A program made the position numbers and the translations under genes. This document shows, one piece after another, positions 23,479 through 29,744 of a stretch of DNA of 29,744 nt. Position 1 is the stretch's first letter. Each line of letters opens with the position of its first letter. This stretch comes from Planctomycetota bacterium (lineage in GTDB: Bacteria > Planctomycetota > Planctomycetia > Pirellulales > Pirellulaceae), in assembly GCA_026692885.1 (NCBI GenBank), contig JAPLNJ010000413.1, positions 1 through 29,744 of the forward strand. The letters are read 5' to 3'. A model generated the notes under the pieces. It saw nothing but the letters and a program-made list of their open reading frames with translations, was not told the origin of the DNA and did no database searches.

Positions 23479-23913
23479 TCAGGCCTCGACCTTCTCCCGC
23501 GGCCTGATTTCGAAGAACAGCTGCGAACGGCAAAATCGAATGTCGAACTCCATGAAGAAATTGGTCTGTCCAAGGATGACGGGAACGCGGTTGCTGCGGG
23601 TCCAAGCGAAAGCAAGCCGTATGGGTGCAAATAGTCCGATCCTCCCGGTCAACAAAATGGCCCGGGCCGCGGAATCCGCCATGTTGCCACCCAGCCGTAC
23701 CGGGACGGTCTGTCGGTCCCAGACAGCTCCGAGTTCCAGTCCCAAATCGTAGGGGAGCACGTTCAGCGTCGCGCCACTATCGACCAGCGCCGGCACGCGG
23801 ATCTCGCGGTCGCCAAATTGGAGGGCGATCGGTGCGTACGGCAATGCACTGGCAGAACCGAGCGACGGATCGGCCTCAATGTAAGCAAAACGTTCCGCTG
23901 GCGGAGTACTCAC
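23479..23913 (-). CDS. Retropepsin-like aspartic protease
   Basis: 144 residues without a signal peptide. The catalytic motif of retroviral-type aspartic proteases is present as VPALVDSGATLNVLPYDLG, with Asp45 in D-S-G-A. The flap and second psi-loop appear as DRQTVPVRLGGN and NRVPVILGQTNFFMEFDIRF. One D-S-G is present per chain, so the active enzyme would be a dimer. Such small clan-AA proteases are common in cyanobacteria and planctomycetes, and their natural substrates are mostly unknown. The start overlaps the upstream small gene by four bases (ATGA), indicating translational coupling. It lies in a toxin-antitoxin-rich stretch. Confidence 0.8.
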   Translation of the reverse strand: MSTPPAERFAYIEADPSLGSASALPYAPIALQFGDREIRVPALVDSGATLNVLPYDLGLELGAVWDRQTVPVRLGGNMADSAARAILLTGRIGLFAPIRLAFAWTRSNRVPVILGQTNFFMEFDIRFCRSQLFFEIRPREKVEA

Positions 23914-24119
23914 GCCGCCGCCTCCTCATCCAACACCCGCATCAGCGTTGCAGCACCCTCGAAGGCATCGTACGGCGACCAGATCGGGTATGCCCCCTCG
24001 GAGGCGATACCCTCGTCCCCGTCCTCGCGAGCGACATCCGCGGCCAACACTTGAATGGCGCGGAGCTTCTCTGCTCGCGGGAGTCCATGCAACGCCGGTA
24101 TCAATTCGGAAAGCGTCAT
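23910..24119 (-). CDS. Small partner protein of the aspartic protease
   Basis: 69 residues with a good AGGAGG ribosome site. The sequence MTLSELIPALHGLPRAEKLR and then AYPIWSPYDAFEGAATLMRV ends in an acidic tail (LDEEAAA). The 'Y-P-x-W-S-P-Y-D-A-F-E-A-A' motif recurs in a family of small proteins that I recall being encoded directly before retropepsin-like proteases. It is small, acidic and helical at its N-terminus, like an antitoxin, and overlaps the next gene by four bases. The function is unknown; a chaperone, inhibitor or substrate of the protease are all possible. Confidence 0.7.
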   Translation of the reverse strand: MTLSELIPALHGLPRAEKLRAIQVLAADVAREDGDEGIASEGAYPIWSPYDAFEGAATLMRVLDEEAAA

Positions 24120-24349
24120 TCGGCAACCTCCTGCTGGCTGTGCCTTGTGGCTGTAACGATACTAATCATCCCGGCCGAGTTTGCACGGCCACTCGCCGCA
24201 TTCTACCACAGGCCAAGGACTTGCAGCAATCACTGGCAAGAATCGTGACGAGACTTCCAGCCGACGTCCACATCGGCCTGAGCAGACGCGGCGGGCCGCA
24301 GTCCGCCGCATGCCATCCCCGCCCAGGTAGATGCCGTGTCGCGCAGCTT

Positions 24350-24437
24350 CCTAGCCTGGCTTTCCGGAGCTGGGCAATATCGGGAGCGACTCGCCACGGA
24401 GGAGTCGCACAGGCACGGCTCTGGAGAGCCAGGCTAC
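24350..24437. repeat. 'CCTAGCCTGGCTTTCCGGAGC' palindromic repeat
   Basis: Arms CTAGCCTGGCTTTCCGGAGC (24351-24370) and the near-inverse GCTCTGGAGAGCCAGGCTAC (24418-24437) flank a spacer with a smaller hairpin (GCGACTC...GAGTCGC). It ends 11 bases before the stop of the GH36 gene and could serve as an end-of-transcript hairpin for it, although no T-run is present. The 24120-24448 stretch has no other feature. Confidence 0.65.
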
Positions 24438-24448
24438 GGTAGACGTTC

Positions 24449-26944
24449 TCAGCGGACCTGCTGGTACAGCAGCACGGCGGCGTAGGGTCGCTGCGGGATA
24501 GTGATCGGTAAGCCGTCCTGCATCAACTGGCGGCCGGCAAGCTGTTCCGTGCGGCCGGTGTCCAAGTCGGTGAGCGTGTACTGCGCGTCGGCCTTCAGGC
24601 CGCGGAGCGGGAAGCGAGCCGATTCATAAGGACTCTCACCGCGGCGAAACACCTGCACCACCCCCTCGCCGAGTTCGGGCCGGTCGAATTGCCAAGCCAT
24701 CCACACGTTGTTTTCCAGGCTGTACGAGGTCAACGGATAGTAGTCGCCCAGCAGGTACTCGGCCACGCGGCGCCATTGGCCAACCATGCGGTGATACTGC
24801 GTCCAGTCAAGTCCCTCCTGCTGCGGCCGATCTCGGCCGATGCCCAGCCACGGACACCAGTGGCTGCGCACGACGTAGTCGCTGGTGTCCGACACGCCGG
24901 TGCCGAAGTACGGAATCCATTGAGCCATGCCAAAGGTGTGACCCTGCGTGCCCACCGGCTCCAGGCGATAGTCGCTGCGCAACAGAGGCACGGCCCGGCG
25001 GAGCGTCTCGAGATCGTTCCGTCGCCCGCCGCTGGCGCACGTGTCGATAGGCATGTCGGGATGCCGGCGACGCAATTCGTCCCAGTACGCCAGGTAGCCT
25101 TCGACATGTCGAATCTCGGTGATCCCCTGCCGATCCGGCGAGTCGTGGCCGCGCCAATAGCCGAGCGGATCCATGTTGAAGTCCTGGCGATACAGGTCAA
25201 TCCCCTGCTCGGTCAGCATACGGTCGACGTGCTCGGTGAGCCAGCTTCGGGCCTCTGCGTTGCCGAGGTCCAGCAGACCGCCTTGCTTGCCGCCCAGCAC
25301 CCACTCGGGATGGTTCTCGGGCAGCCAGGTCCCGGCATGGACGCGCTCCGGCTCGAACCAGACCACAAATTTCATGCCTTGGGCGTGGACATGATCGGCC
25401 AGTTCCTTGAGACCCTTGGGATATCGGCTGGGGTCCGGTTCCCAGGTGCCGATGCGCGGCCAGCCCTCCGGTTCGCAGGGATACCAGCCGGCGTCGACCC
25501 ACCAGTAGTCCAGCTTCACGCCGGCTTTGACGTAGGCATCGACATACTTCATTTCCTCCGCGGCAGTGCTTCGCATGCCGGGATAGAAATCGCTGGTACA
25601 CATCATGAGCCCCGTCGGCATGGGCTTTCCGCCGGGCTTGGGCAGGTTATGGGCGAGCATCCAGCGGCGCCAGATATTCTGCGACCGGACGACATCCCCC
25701 TTCCAGAACTGGACGAGTGCTAACGGCGTCCGCACTTCTTCGCCCGGCAGGAGCTTGAAATGGGTCAGTTCCTGGCCACCGCGAACGCGCAGACCGGTCC
25801 CGTCATCGCGGCGGAAATCCGCCGCCCACTGGCCCGGCCAGCCGAGCACCACGATAACGCCTTGCCCCGGCCAGGCGACGTTGAAATACGGCATGTCGCT
25901 GTTCGTCGAACGGCCACCGCTGGTCGCAATCCGCTGTGTCGCTCTGGTCCCCAGCGGCGTGGCATGGGGCTGATAGTCGTTCGGCCCGGCCGGGCTGCCC
26001 GTATTGTGGTGCAGCGTGAACTCGCCCTCCTTGCCGCGCCGAAACCACGTGTCGATGGCCTGGATATCCGTCAGCAACGGCGTATCGACGGTGCCGGTGT
26101 TGCGGAAGTACAGGGTCCACTCGACGGTGGGGAAGTCGTGGTACTCGATGGCCACGGCACGGACGATCAGTCCGGTCTGCGGGTCGGTGTACGTGAGCGT
26201 GTGCTCCGTGCGTTGGGCGTCGAGTTCGCGATGCTCGCGTTTCACGCCCCACTCCTCAAGCAGTCCCAGGGAGGGTCGGCCGTCATAGACAAACGAGAAC
26301 GGCGGGTCGGTCGTCGCACAGGGGTCGTCTTCGACCAACGGCAGGTCACCCAGCCAGACGACGTTACCGTCGTTCAGGACCGCCTGCGCCTCGGCCCAGT
26401 CCGCCTGATCGCAGGAGATCCCGTCACCCGCATCGCCGATGTCCAGGACGAATTCGGTGGCCCCGCCAAGGTCCACGTTGACCGGGACGCCGGCCATTCC
26501 CTCGCGCAGCACCTCGGAACGGAACGTAGGCTTGCCGCCGACGCTGACGGAGAACACGACACTGCCCCGGCCGCCGCTGGTCTGCGAGTTGGAGTCGACG
26601 CCGACCACTGCGGTGAACGTCTTGCCCGGTCCCGGCAGTCGGACCACCACGTGGCTGACCGCATGGCAATAGAGTCCGCGGGTGTAAGCGGTCTTGGCGA
26701 TGGTCAACGGCCGGCCCTCGCCGCGGGTGTTCTTGAGCACGCCATCGTGATTGGCCAAGACCGCCAGTCCGGTTGCGCGTGGCCCGGCCTGAACGGTGCC
26801 TGCGAACTTCGCCGCGATCCAACTCTGGGCCGCCGCCTGTTCCTCCGGCGTGACGTCGACGCCCTGGGCCTGCGGGGAGGCCAGCACCCCGAGTACGAAG
26901 AACGCGAGCCAGACGCTCCAGTCACCGTTTCGTTGCCACAGCAT
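24449..26944 (-). CDS. Secreted GH36-type alpha-galactosidase with N-terminal NPCBM domain
   Basis: 831 residues with a signal peptide (residues ~1-28) and an AAGGA ribosome site. Residues ~40-190 form an NPCBM carbohydrate-binding domain (IAKTAYTRGLYCHAVSHVVV; FTAVVGVDSNSQTSGGRGSV). Residues ~210-440 are the GH36 N-terminal beta-sandwich. The catalytic barrel follows: GVKLDYWWVDAGWYPCEPEG, WFEPERVHAGTW, GIDLYRQDFNMDPLGYW with nucleophile Asp588, and CASGGRRNDL...PLLRSDY with acid/base Asp658. A C-terminal beta-domain closes it. The enzyme should hydrolyse terminal alpha-galactosides or a related alpha-linkage by a retaining mechanism. It is a close paralogue of the split GH36 gene at 8426-13471 through the whole catalytic part but lacks the beta-helix, PKD and LamG parts. 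It is intact. Confidence 0.88.
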   Translation of the reverse strand: MLWQRNGDWSVWLAFFVLGVLASPQAQGVDVTPEEQAAAQSWIAAKFAGTVQAGPRATGLAVLANHDGVLKNTRGEGRPLTIAKTAYTRGLYCHAVSHVVVRLPGPGKTFTAVVGVDSNSQTSGGRGSVVFSVSVGGKPTFRSEVLREGMAGVPVNVDLGGATEFVLDIGDAGDGISCDQADWAEAQAVLNDGNVVWLGDLPLVEDDPCATTDPPFSFVYDGRPSLGLLEEWGVKREHRELDAQRTEHTLTYTDPQTGLIVRAVAIEYHDFPTVEWTLYFRNTGTVDTPLLTDIQAIDTWFRRGKEGEFTLHHNTGSPAGPNDYQPHATPLGTRATQRIATSGGRSTNSDMPYFNVAWPGQGVIVVLGWPGQWAADFRRDDGTGLRVRGGQELTHFKLLPGEEVRTPLALVQFWKGDVVRSQNIWRRWMLAHNLPKPGGKPMPTGLMMCTSDFYPGMRSTAAEEMKYVDAYVKAGVKLDYWWVDAGWYPCEPEGWPRIGTWEPDPSRYPKGLKELADHVHAQGMKFVVWFEPERVHAGTWLPENHPEWVLGGKQGGLLDLGNAEARSWLTEHVDRMLTEQGIDLYRQDFNMDPLGYWRGHDSPDRQGITEIRHVEGYLAYWDELRRRHPDMPIDTCASGGRRNDLETLRRAVPLLRSDYRLEPVGTQGHTFGMAQWIPYFGTGVSDTSDYVVRSHWCPWLGIGRDRPQQEGLDWTQYHRMVGQWRRVAEYLLGDYYPLTSYSLENNVWMAWQFDRPELGEGVVQVFRRGESPYESARFPLRGLKADAQYTLTDLDTGRTEQLAGRQLMQDGLPITIPQRPYAAVLLYQQVR

Positions 26945-26980
26945 GAGCAGTATCCTTGATTCAAGGGATGGGAGTTAAGC

Positions 26981-27150
26981 CCACTGATGTGAACATCTTT
27001 GCAACCAACCAGCGGCCAGAAATACAAGCACGACGCGCCAGCGAGTGAGTCCGATTCTCGCTTGCCAGACCGACGAGGACTCACTCGCTGGCGCGTCGTG
27101 CTTGTATAATACCGGCCCTCCGGCCCGTCCGAAGATGTTCACAGCAGTGG
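26981..27150. mobile_element. MITE-like element, copy 2, with 9-bp target duplication and different interior
   Basis: Terminal repeats CCACTGATGTGAACATCTT (26981-26999) and the inverse of CCACTGCTGTGAACATCTT (27132-27150) match at 18 of 19 positions. Identical 9-base sequences GAGTTAAGC flank it (26972-26980 and 27151-27159), a textbook target-site duplication. The interior is an inverted repeat built on ACTCACTCGCTGGCGCGTCG and CGTGCTTGTAT, unrelated to the interior of copy 1. It lies in the divergent promoter region between the GH36 gene and the FGE-like gene. No protein is encoded. Confidence 0.85.
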
Positions 27151-27249
27151 GAGTTAAGCCGCCATCGTACCTTGCCGAGAGCAGGACTTGTTAGTCCACC
27201 GGCAAGAATGTAGGGTATGCCGAGTCGGGGATTTTTTGGAGGGAGAATC

Positions 27250-28032
27250 ATGGGTATCCTTGCTTGGCTGTTACGCGGGCGCCGAAGAATCAAGAACGCG
27301 ATCGATGGCAGCACGTTGTTGCTGGTCCCCGCAGGAAAGTTCCTGGCGGGCGGGCCGGGCGAAAACGAAGGCGGCGGCCCGTTTCCGGTCGAGTTGCCGA
27401 GCTTCTACCTGGGCATCTACCCTGTGACGAATGCTCAGTATGCGCGATTCCTGAGCGCTCGGCGGCCGGGCGACAGCGACCTGGAACAGTGGCTTACTCT
27501 GGACGGAACCTGCTTTGTACAGAAATCGGGCGACAACTTCAAAGCCTACGGAGGAAAGCCGGATCATCCGGTGGTGCAAGTCAGCTGGTTTGGTGCGGAA
27601 GCCTACTGCCAGTGGGCGGGTTTGCGGTTGCCGACGGAACTGGAATGGGAAAAGGCAGCGCGGGGCACGGACGGACGCAATTACCCGTGGGGCAACGAGT
27701 GGAGCGCGAGCAAGTGCCGCAACCACCGCATCCAAGCCGAAACGACGTGCAGCGTGTCGTCCCATCCCGAAGGACGCAGTTACTGGGGGCACTACCAACT
27801 GGCGGGCAACGTGTGGGAGTGGTGTGCGGACTGGTATGATCTCGACGCCTACGGGCGGTATCGGAGGGGCGACTTGAAGCCGCCGCAATCAGCGACGTCG
27901 CGTGTGTTGCGTGGCGGGTCGTGGCATGCCGGCTCTCCGGACAGCCTCCGGTGTGCCTCCCGCAACGACGGTGACCCCAACGACCGCAACTTCCACCACG
28001 GTTTCCGGGTGGCCAGGAATCGAACACATTGA
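27250..28032 (+). CDS. FGE-sulfatase-fold (SUMF1-like) protein lacking the catalytic Cys pair
   Basis: 260 residues from the ATG at 27250, chosen for its GGAGGGAGAATC ribosome site (an in-frame start at 27217 has none). There is no clear signal peptide; residues ~3-16 are hydrophobic then basic. The domain is the formylglycine-generating-enzyme fold (PF03781): [77 protein letters not shown] and [20 protein letters not shown]. True FGEs use two Cys five residues apart in the last segment; here one Cys remains (RCAS) and Pro is at the other position. It is therefore probably not an FGE but one of the many FGE-fold proteins of unknown ligand or activity. No sulfatase gene is in this window. Confidence 0.85.
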   Translation: MGILAWLLRGRRRIKNAIDGSTLLLVPAGKFLAGGPGENEGGGPFPVELPSFYLGIYPVTNAQYARFLSARRPGDSDLEQWLTLDGTCFVQKSGDNFKAYGGKPDHPVVQVSWFGAEAYCQWAGLRLPTELEWEKAARGTDGRNYPWGNEWSASKCRNHRIQAETTCSVSSHPEGRSYWGHYQLAGNVWEWCADWYDLDAYGRYRRGDLKPPQSATSRVLRGGSWHAGSPDSLRCASRNDGDPNDRNFHHGFRVARNRTH

Positions 28033-28039
28033 ATCGCCG

Positions 28040-28381
28040 TTGCGCGGCTACAAGAGCCTCGGCGGCGAATTCGCCGAGTATCAGAATCCCGCCGGAACGC
28101 GGTCCTCGTCGCTGGTCATCACCTGCGCCGATGACGAGACCGCCCGCATCGTGCTGGCCAAGTACCGCTCTGACCTGCGCTGTCTCGGCGGAATCCGCGA
28201 GGCGCAGATCAAACTCGGGTCGCTCGCCGCTCCGATCGCGGAGGTCGAGGGTCAAGGCTGGATGCTGGCTGTGAGACAAGGGAGCCAAGTCTGGATCCTG
28301 GCGGCCGAACAGCGAGCGGACCTGGAATCTCACGCAGCGTGGCTGTTGCCGCTGCCGACTCCGCTGGGACCAGGAGAATGA
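28040..28381 (+). CDS. Conserved-looking protein of unknown function, start uncertain
   Basis: About 113 residues from a TTG at 28040; the frame is open further upstream but overlaps the FGE-like gene there. The sequence YKSLGGEFAEYQNPAGTRSS, then SLVITCADDETARIVLAKYR, AQIKLGSLAAPIAEVEGQGW, and MLAVRQGSQVWILAAEQRAD looks like a real folded protein, with an 'x-V-W-I-L-A-A-E' strand and no signal peptide. No ATG/GTG start or ribosome site is evident, so this may be a truncated gene or the 3' end of a frameshifted longer gene. I do not recognise a family. It follows the FGE-like stop by seven bases on the same strand. Confidence 0.5.
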   Translation: MRGYKSLGGEFAEYQNPAGTRSSSLVITCADDETARIVLAKYRSDLRCLGGIREAQIKLGSLAAPIAEVEGQGWMLAVRQGSQVWILAAEQRADLESHAAWLLPLPTPLGPGE

Positions 28382-28382
28382 G

Positions 28383-28472
28383 TTGGAGCTGGAAGCCGGC
28401 TATCGCGGTCCCCACGACGCGATGCACATCACGCAAATCGAACTGCGGTATTACGAATCCGAGCGACGCTAG
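28383..28472 (+). CDS. Very small ORF or gene remnant
   Basis: 29 residues from a TTG at 28383, with GGAG about seven bases upstream: MELEAGYRGPHDAMHITQIE followed by LRYYESERR and a stop. It begins one base after the previous stop and has coding-like composition. It may be the tail of a frameshifted protein that includes the preceding ORF. Function unknown. Confidence 0.3.
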   Translation: MELEAGYRGPHDAMHITQIELRYYESERR

Positions 28473-28497
28473 TATCTGTGCCGACCGTCGCGCCGGC

Positions 28498-28600
28498 GAC
28501 CTTTGGAGTGCGGTGACTGGTCACCGCTTTTCATGGACTCCTTATGCCGAAAGACTCACCGCTTCACGGTCCACCGCCCGACAACCGCACTCCAAAGGTC
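28498..28600. repeat. CTTTGGAGTGCGG-type inverted repeat
   Basis: Perfect 17-bp arms GACCTTTGGAGTGCGGT (28498-28514) and its inverse (28584-28600) flank a spacer with a smaller palindrome (GCGGTGACTGGTCACCGC, 28510-28527). The 28473-28810 stretch has no gene; it holds this repeat and the next one. Confidence 0.7.
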
Positions 28601-28650
28601 AGCTTGTCCGCTGCCTTCTTGTCCGTTAACCTTAACGCTCTGCCATCCTG

Positions 28651-28780
28651 TTATACCGCATGCGGTTGAGGATGGCACATCCTCGTTTAACCCGGAGCCA
28701 ACGGCGACGGCGCCCGGTGAAACACGCCGTCGCCGTTGGCTCCGGGTTAAACGAGCCAACGCCAACTGCGTGCGGTATAT
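28651..28780. repeat. Nested inverted repeat with perfect 31-bp arms
   Basis: Inner arms 28682-28712 and 28725-28755 are exact inverses over 31 bases (CTCGTTTAACCCGGAGCCAA... and ...TTGGCTCCGGGTTAAACGAG) with a 12-base loop. Outer ends TTATACCGCATGCGGTTG (28651-28668) and the near-inverse at 28763-28780 match at about 15 of 18 positions. It lies 31 bases upstream of the beta-lactamase-like gene, possibly within its leader. Confidence 0.75.
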
Positions 28781-28810
28781 CCTGCCTCTCACCCTCGGAG
28801 AAACCTTGCC

Positions 28811-29744
28811 ATGCCCCGTTCCAGAATCCGCCTTGCGGCCTTCGTGGCCATTCTGCTCCCCGCCCTGCACCTCGGCTCCCCCAGCCTGCAGGCCCAGACG
28901 ACGGGGACGATCGTGGCCAGCGTCCAGCCGTTCGTCGATCGCCAGGAACTGGCGGGCGCCGTGATGCTCGCCGCCGACAAGGACAAGGTGCTGGCGGTCG
29001 AGGCGGTCGGCTGGGCAGATATTATTGCGAAGAAGCCGATGCAGACCAACAGCCTGTTTTGGATCGCCTCGCAATCCAAGCCGATCACCACCGCGGCGCT
29101 GATGATGTTGGTGGACGAGGGGAAGGTCAACGTCGACGACCCTGTCGAAAAGTATCTGCCGGAATTCCGCGGTCAGATGGTGGTCGTGGAGAAGCAATCC
29201 GACCGCGTCGTGCTGCAAAAGCCGAAACATCCCATCACCGTCCGGAACGTGATGTCGCACACCAGCGGGCTGCCGTTCAAGTCGGCCCTCGAAGAGCCGA
29301 CGCTGGACCGATACCCGCTCAGCGTGCGGGTCCGCAGCTACGCCATGACGCCGCTCGATTTTGAACCGGACAGCAAGTATCAGTACAGCAACGCGGGCAT
29401 CAACACGGCGGCCCGGATCATCGAGGTCGTCACGGGGAAAACCTTCGAGAAGTTTCTGGATGAGCGGTTGTTCCAGCCGCTGGGGATGTCGGACACGACC
29501 TTCTGGCCGAGCGAGGAGCAGGCGGCACGCATCGCCAAAGCGTACAAGCCGGGTCCGGGCAACAAGGGTCTGGAGGCGACGACGATCGGCCAGCTCACCT
29601 ATCCGCTGACGGACCGTGCCGAGCGTTTTCCCATGCCGGCTGGCGGCCTATTCTCGACGGCACACGATCTCGTCCGGTTCTACCAAATGCTCCTGAACGG
29701 CGGCCAGTTGGGTGGCCAGCGAATCCTGTCCGAGGCGGCCGTGA
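28811..29744 (+). CDS. Serine beta-lactamase-like hydrolase (class C / esterase EstB type), 3' end outside window
   Basis: At least 311 residues, open to the window edge. The ATG at 28811 follows a GGAGAAAC ribosome site and begins a signal peptide (MPRSRIRLAAFVAILLPALH...). Hallmarks of the beta-lactamase/transpeptidase-like family (PF00144) are present: S-x-x-K as SQSK at residues 87-90, the second motif Y-x-N as YSN at 192-194, VMSHTSGLP, and AGGLFSTAHDLVRFYQMLLN. The H/K-x-G motif would lie further on and may be outside the window. Members include class C beta-lactamases, D-aminopeptidases and esterases; the family is abundant in planctomycetes and antibiotic hydrolysis cannot be assumed. 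It stands alone on the plus strand after palindromic repeats. Confidence 0.85.
   Translation, partial: MPRSRIRLAAFVAILLPALHLGSPSLQAQTTGTIVASVQPFVDRQELAGAVMLAADKDKVLAVEAVGWADIIAKKPMQTNSLFWIASQSKPITTAALMMLVDEGKVNVDDPVEKYLPEFRGQMVVVEKQSDRVVLQKPKHPITVRNVMSHTSGLPFKSALEEPTLDRYPLSVRVRSYAMTPLDFEPDSKYQYSNAGINTAARIIEVVTGKTFEKFLDERLFQPLGMSDTTFWPSEEQAARIAKAYKPGPGNKGLEATTIGQLTYPLTDRAERFPMPAGGLFSTAHDLVRFYQMLLNGGQLGGQRILSEAAV

Noticed and set aside
24418..24448. A rho-independent terminator after the GH36 gene
   Set aside because: The hairpin is present but no T-run follows it in the direction of transcription, so I list it only as a repeat.
28503..28964. A 153-codon plus-strand ORF before the beta-lactamase-like gene
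   Set aside because: It translates two palindromic repeats and overlaps the real beta-lactamase-like start in another frame.
1..29744. tRNA, rRNA or known riboswitch sequences
   Set aside because: Reading by eye, I noticed no cloverleaf with a conserved T-loop, no rRNA-like sequence and no riboswitch consensus; a covariance-model scan would be needed to exclude small ones.

Overview
The window is GC-rich bacterial DNA that most resembles a Planctomycetes (PVC group) chromosome. The clues are large secreted multidomain hydrolases, an FGE-like domain protein, a leucine-rich-repeat remnant with a typical planctomycete C-terminal motif, two paralogous GH36-type enzymes, and very many palindromic intergenic repeats. 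This assignment rests on gene content; no rRNA or taxonomic marker gene is present.

Layout. 1-4.2 kb, plus strand: the 3' part of a two-domain sialidase-like protein, a small zinc-ribbon protein, a secreted SGNH hydrolase and a small unknown protein. 4.2-8.4 kb: a secreted TIM-barrel hydrolase (minus strand) embedded in palindromic repeats, with three gene remnants. 8.4-13.5 kb, minus strand: a giant beta-helix/GH36/PKD/Ig-like/LamG protein split by one in-frame amber codon. 13.6-14.3 kb: repeats and a frameshifted GxxExxY pseudogene. 14.3-21.3 kb, minus strand: secreted alpha/beta-hydrolase, GH99/WbsX-like protein, ceramidase-like protein and a Gfo/Idh/MocA oxidoreductase. 21.4-24.1 kb: small toxin-antitoxin-like modules, two visibly damaged (a truncated MazF and an FRG::PIN chimera), plus a retropepsin-like protease with a small overlapping partner. 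24.4-26.9 kb: a second GH36-type enzyme, intact, with an NPCBM domain. 27.2-29.7 kb, plus strand: an FGE-sulfatase-fold protein, small unknown ORFs and a serine beta-lactamase-like protein running off the end.

The large genes fit together as breakdown of complex glycans or glycolipids outside the cytoplasm: sialidase, two alpha-galactosidase-like enzymes, a GH99-like endo-enzyme, esterases, a ceramidase-like amidase, and a sugar oxidoreductase to process products. No transporter or regulator gene is visible, so the pathway is inferred.

The least expected signals are in the small-scale structure. (1) A non-autonomous element family has 19-bp terminal inverted repeats and 9-bp target duplications but two unrelated palindromic interiors. 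(2) An amber codon breaks an otherwise well preserved 1,680-codon GH36 fusion gene. (3) An FRG-domain N-terminus is joined to a PIN-domain C-terminus, and the stop codon of the adjacent antitoxin-like gene is supplied by a nested palindrome with a perfect 33-bp hairpin.
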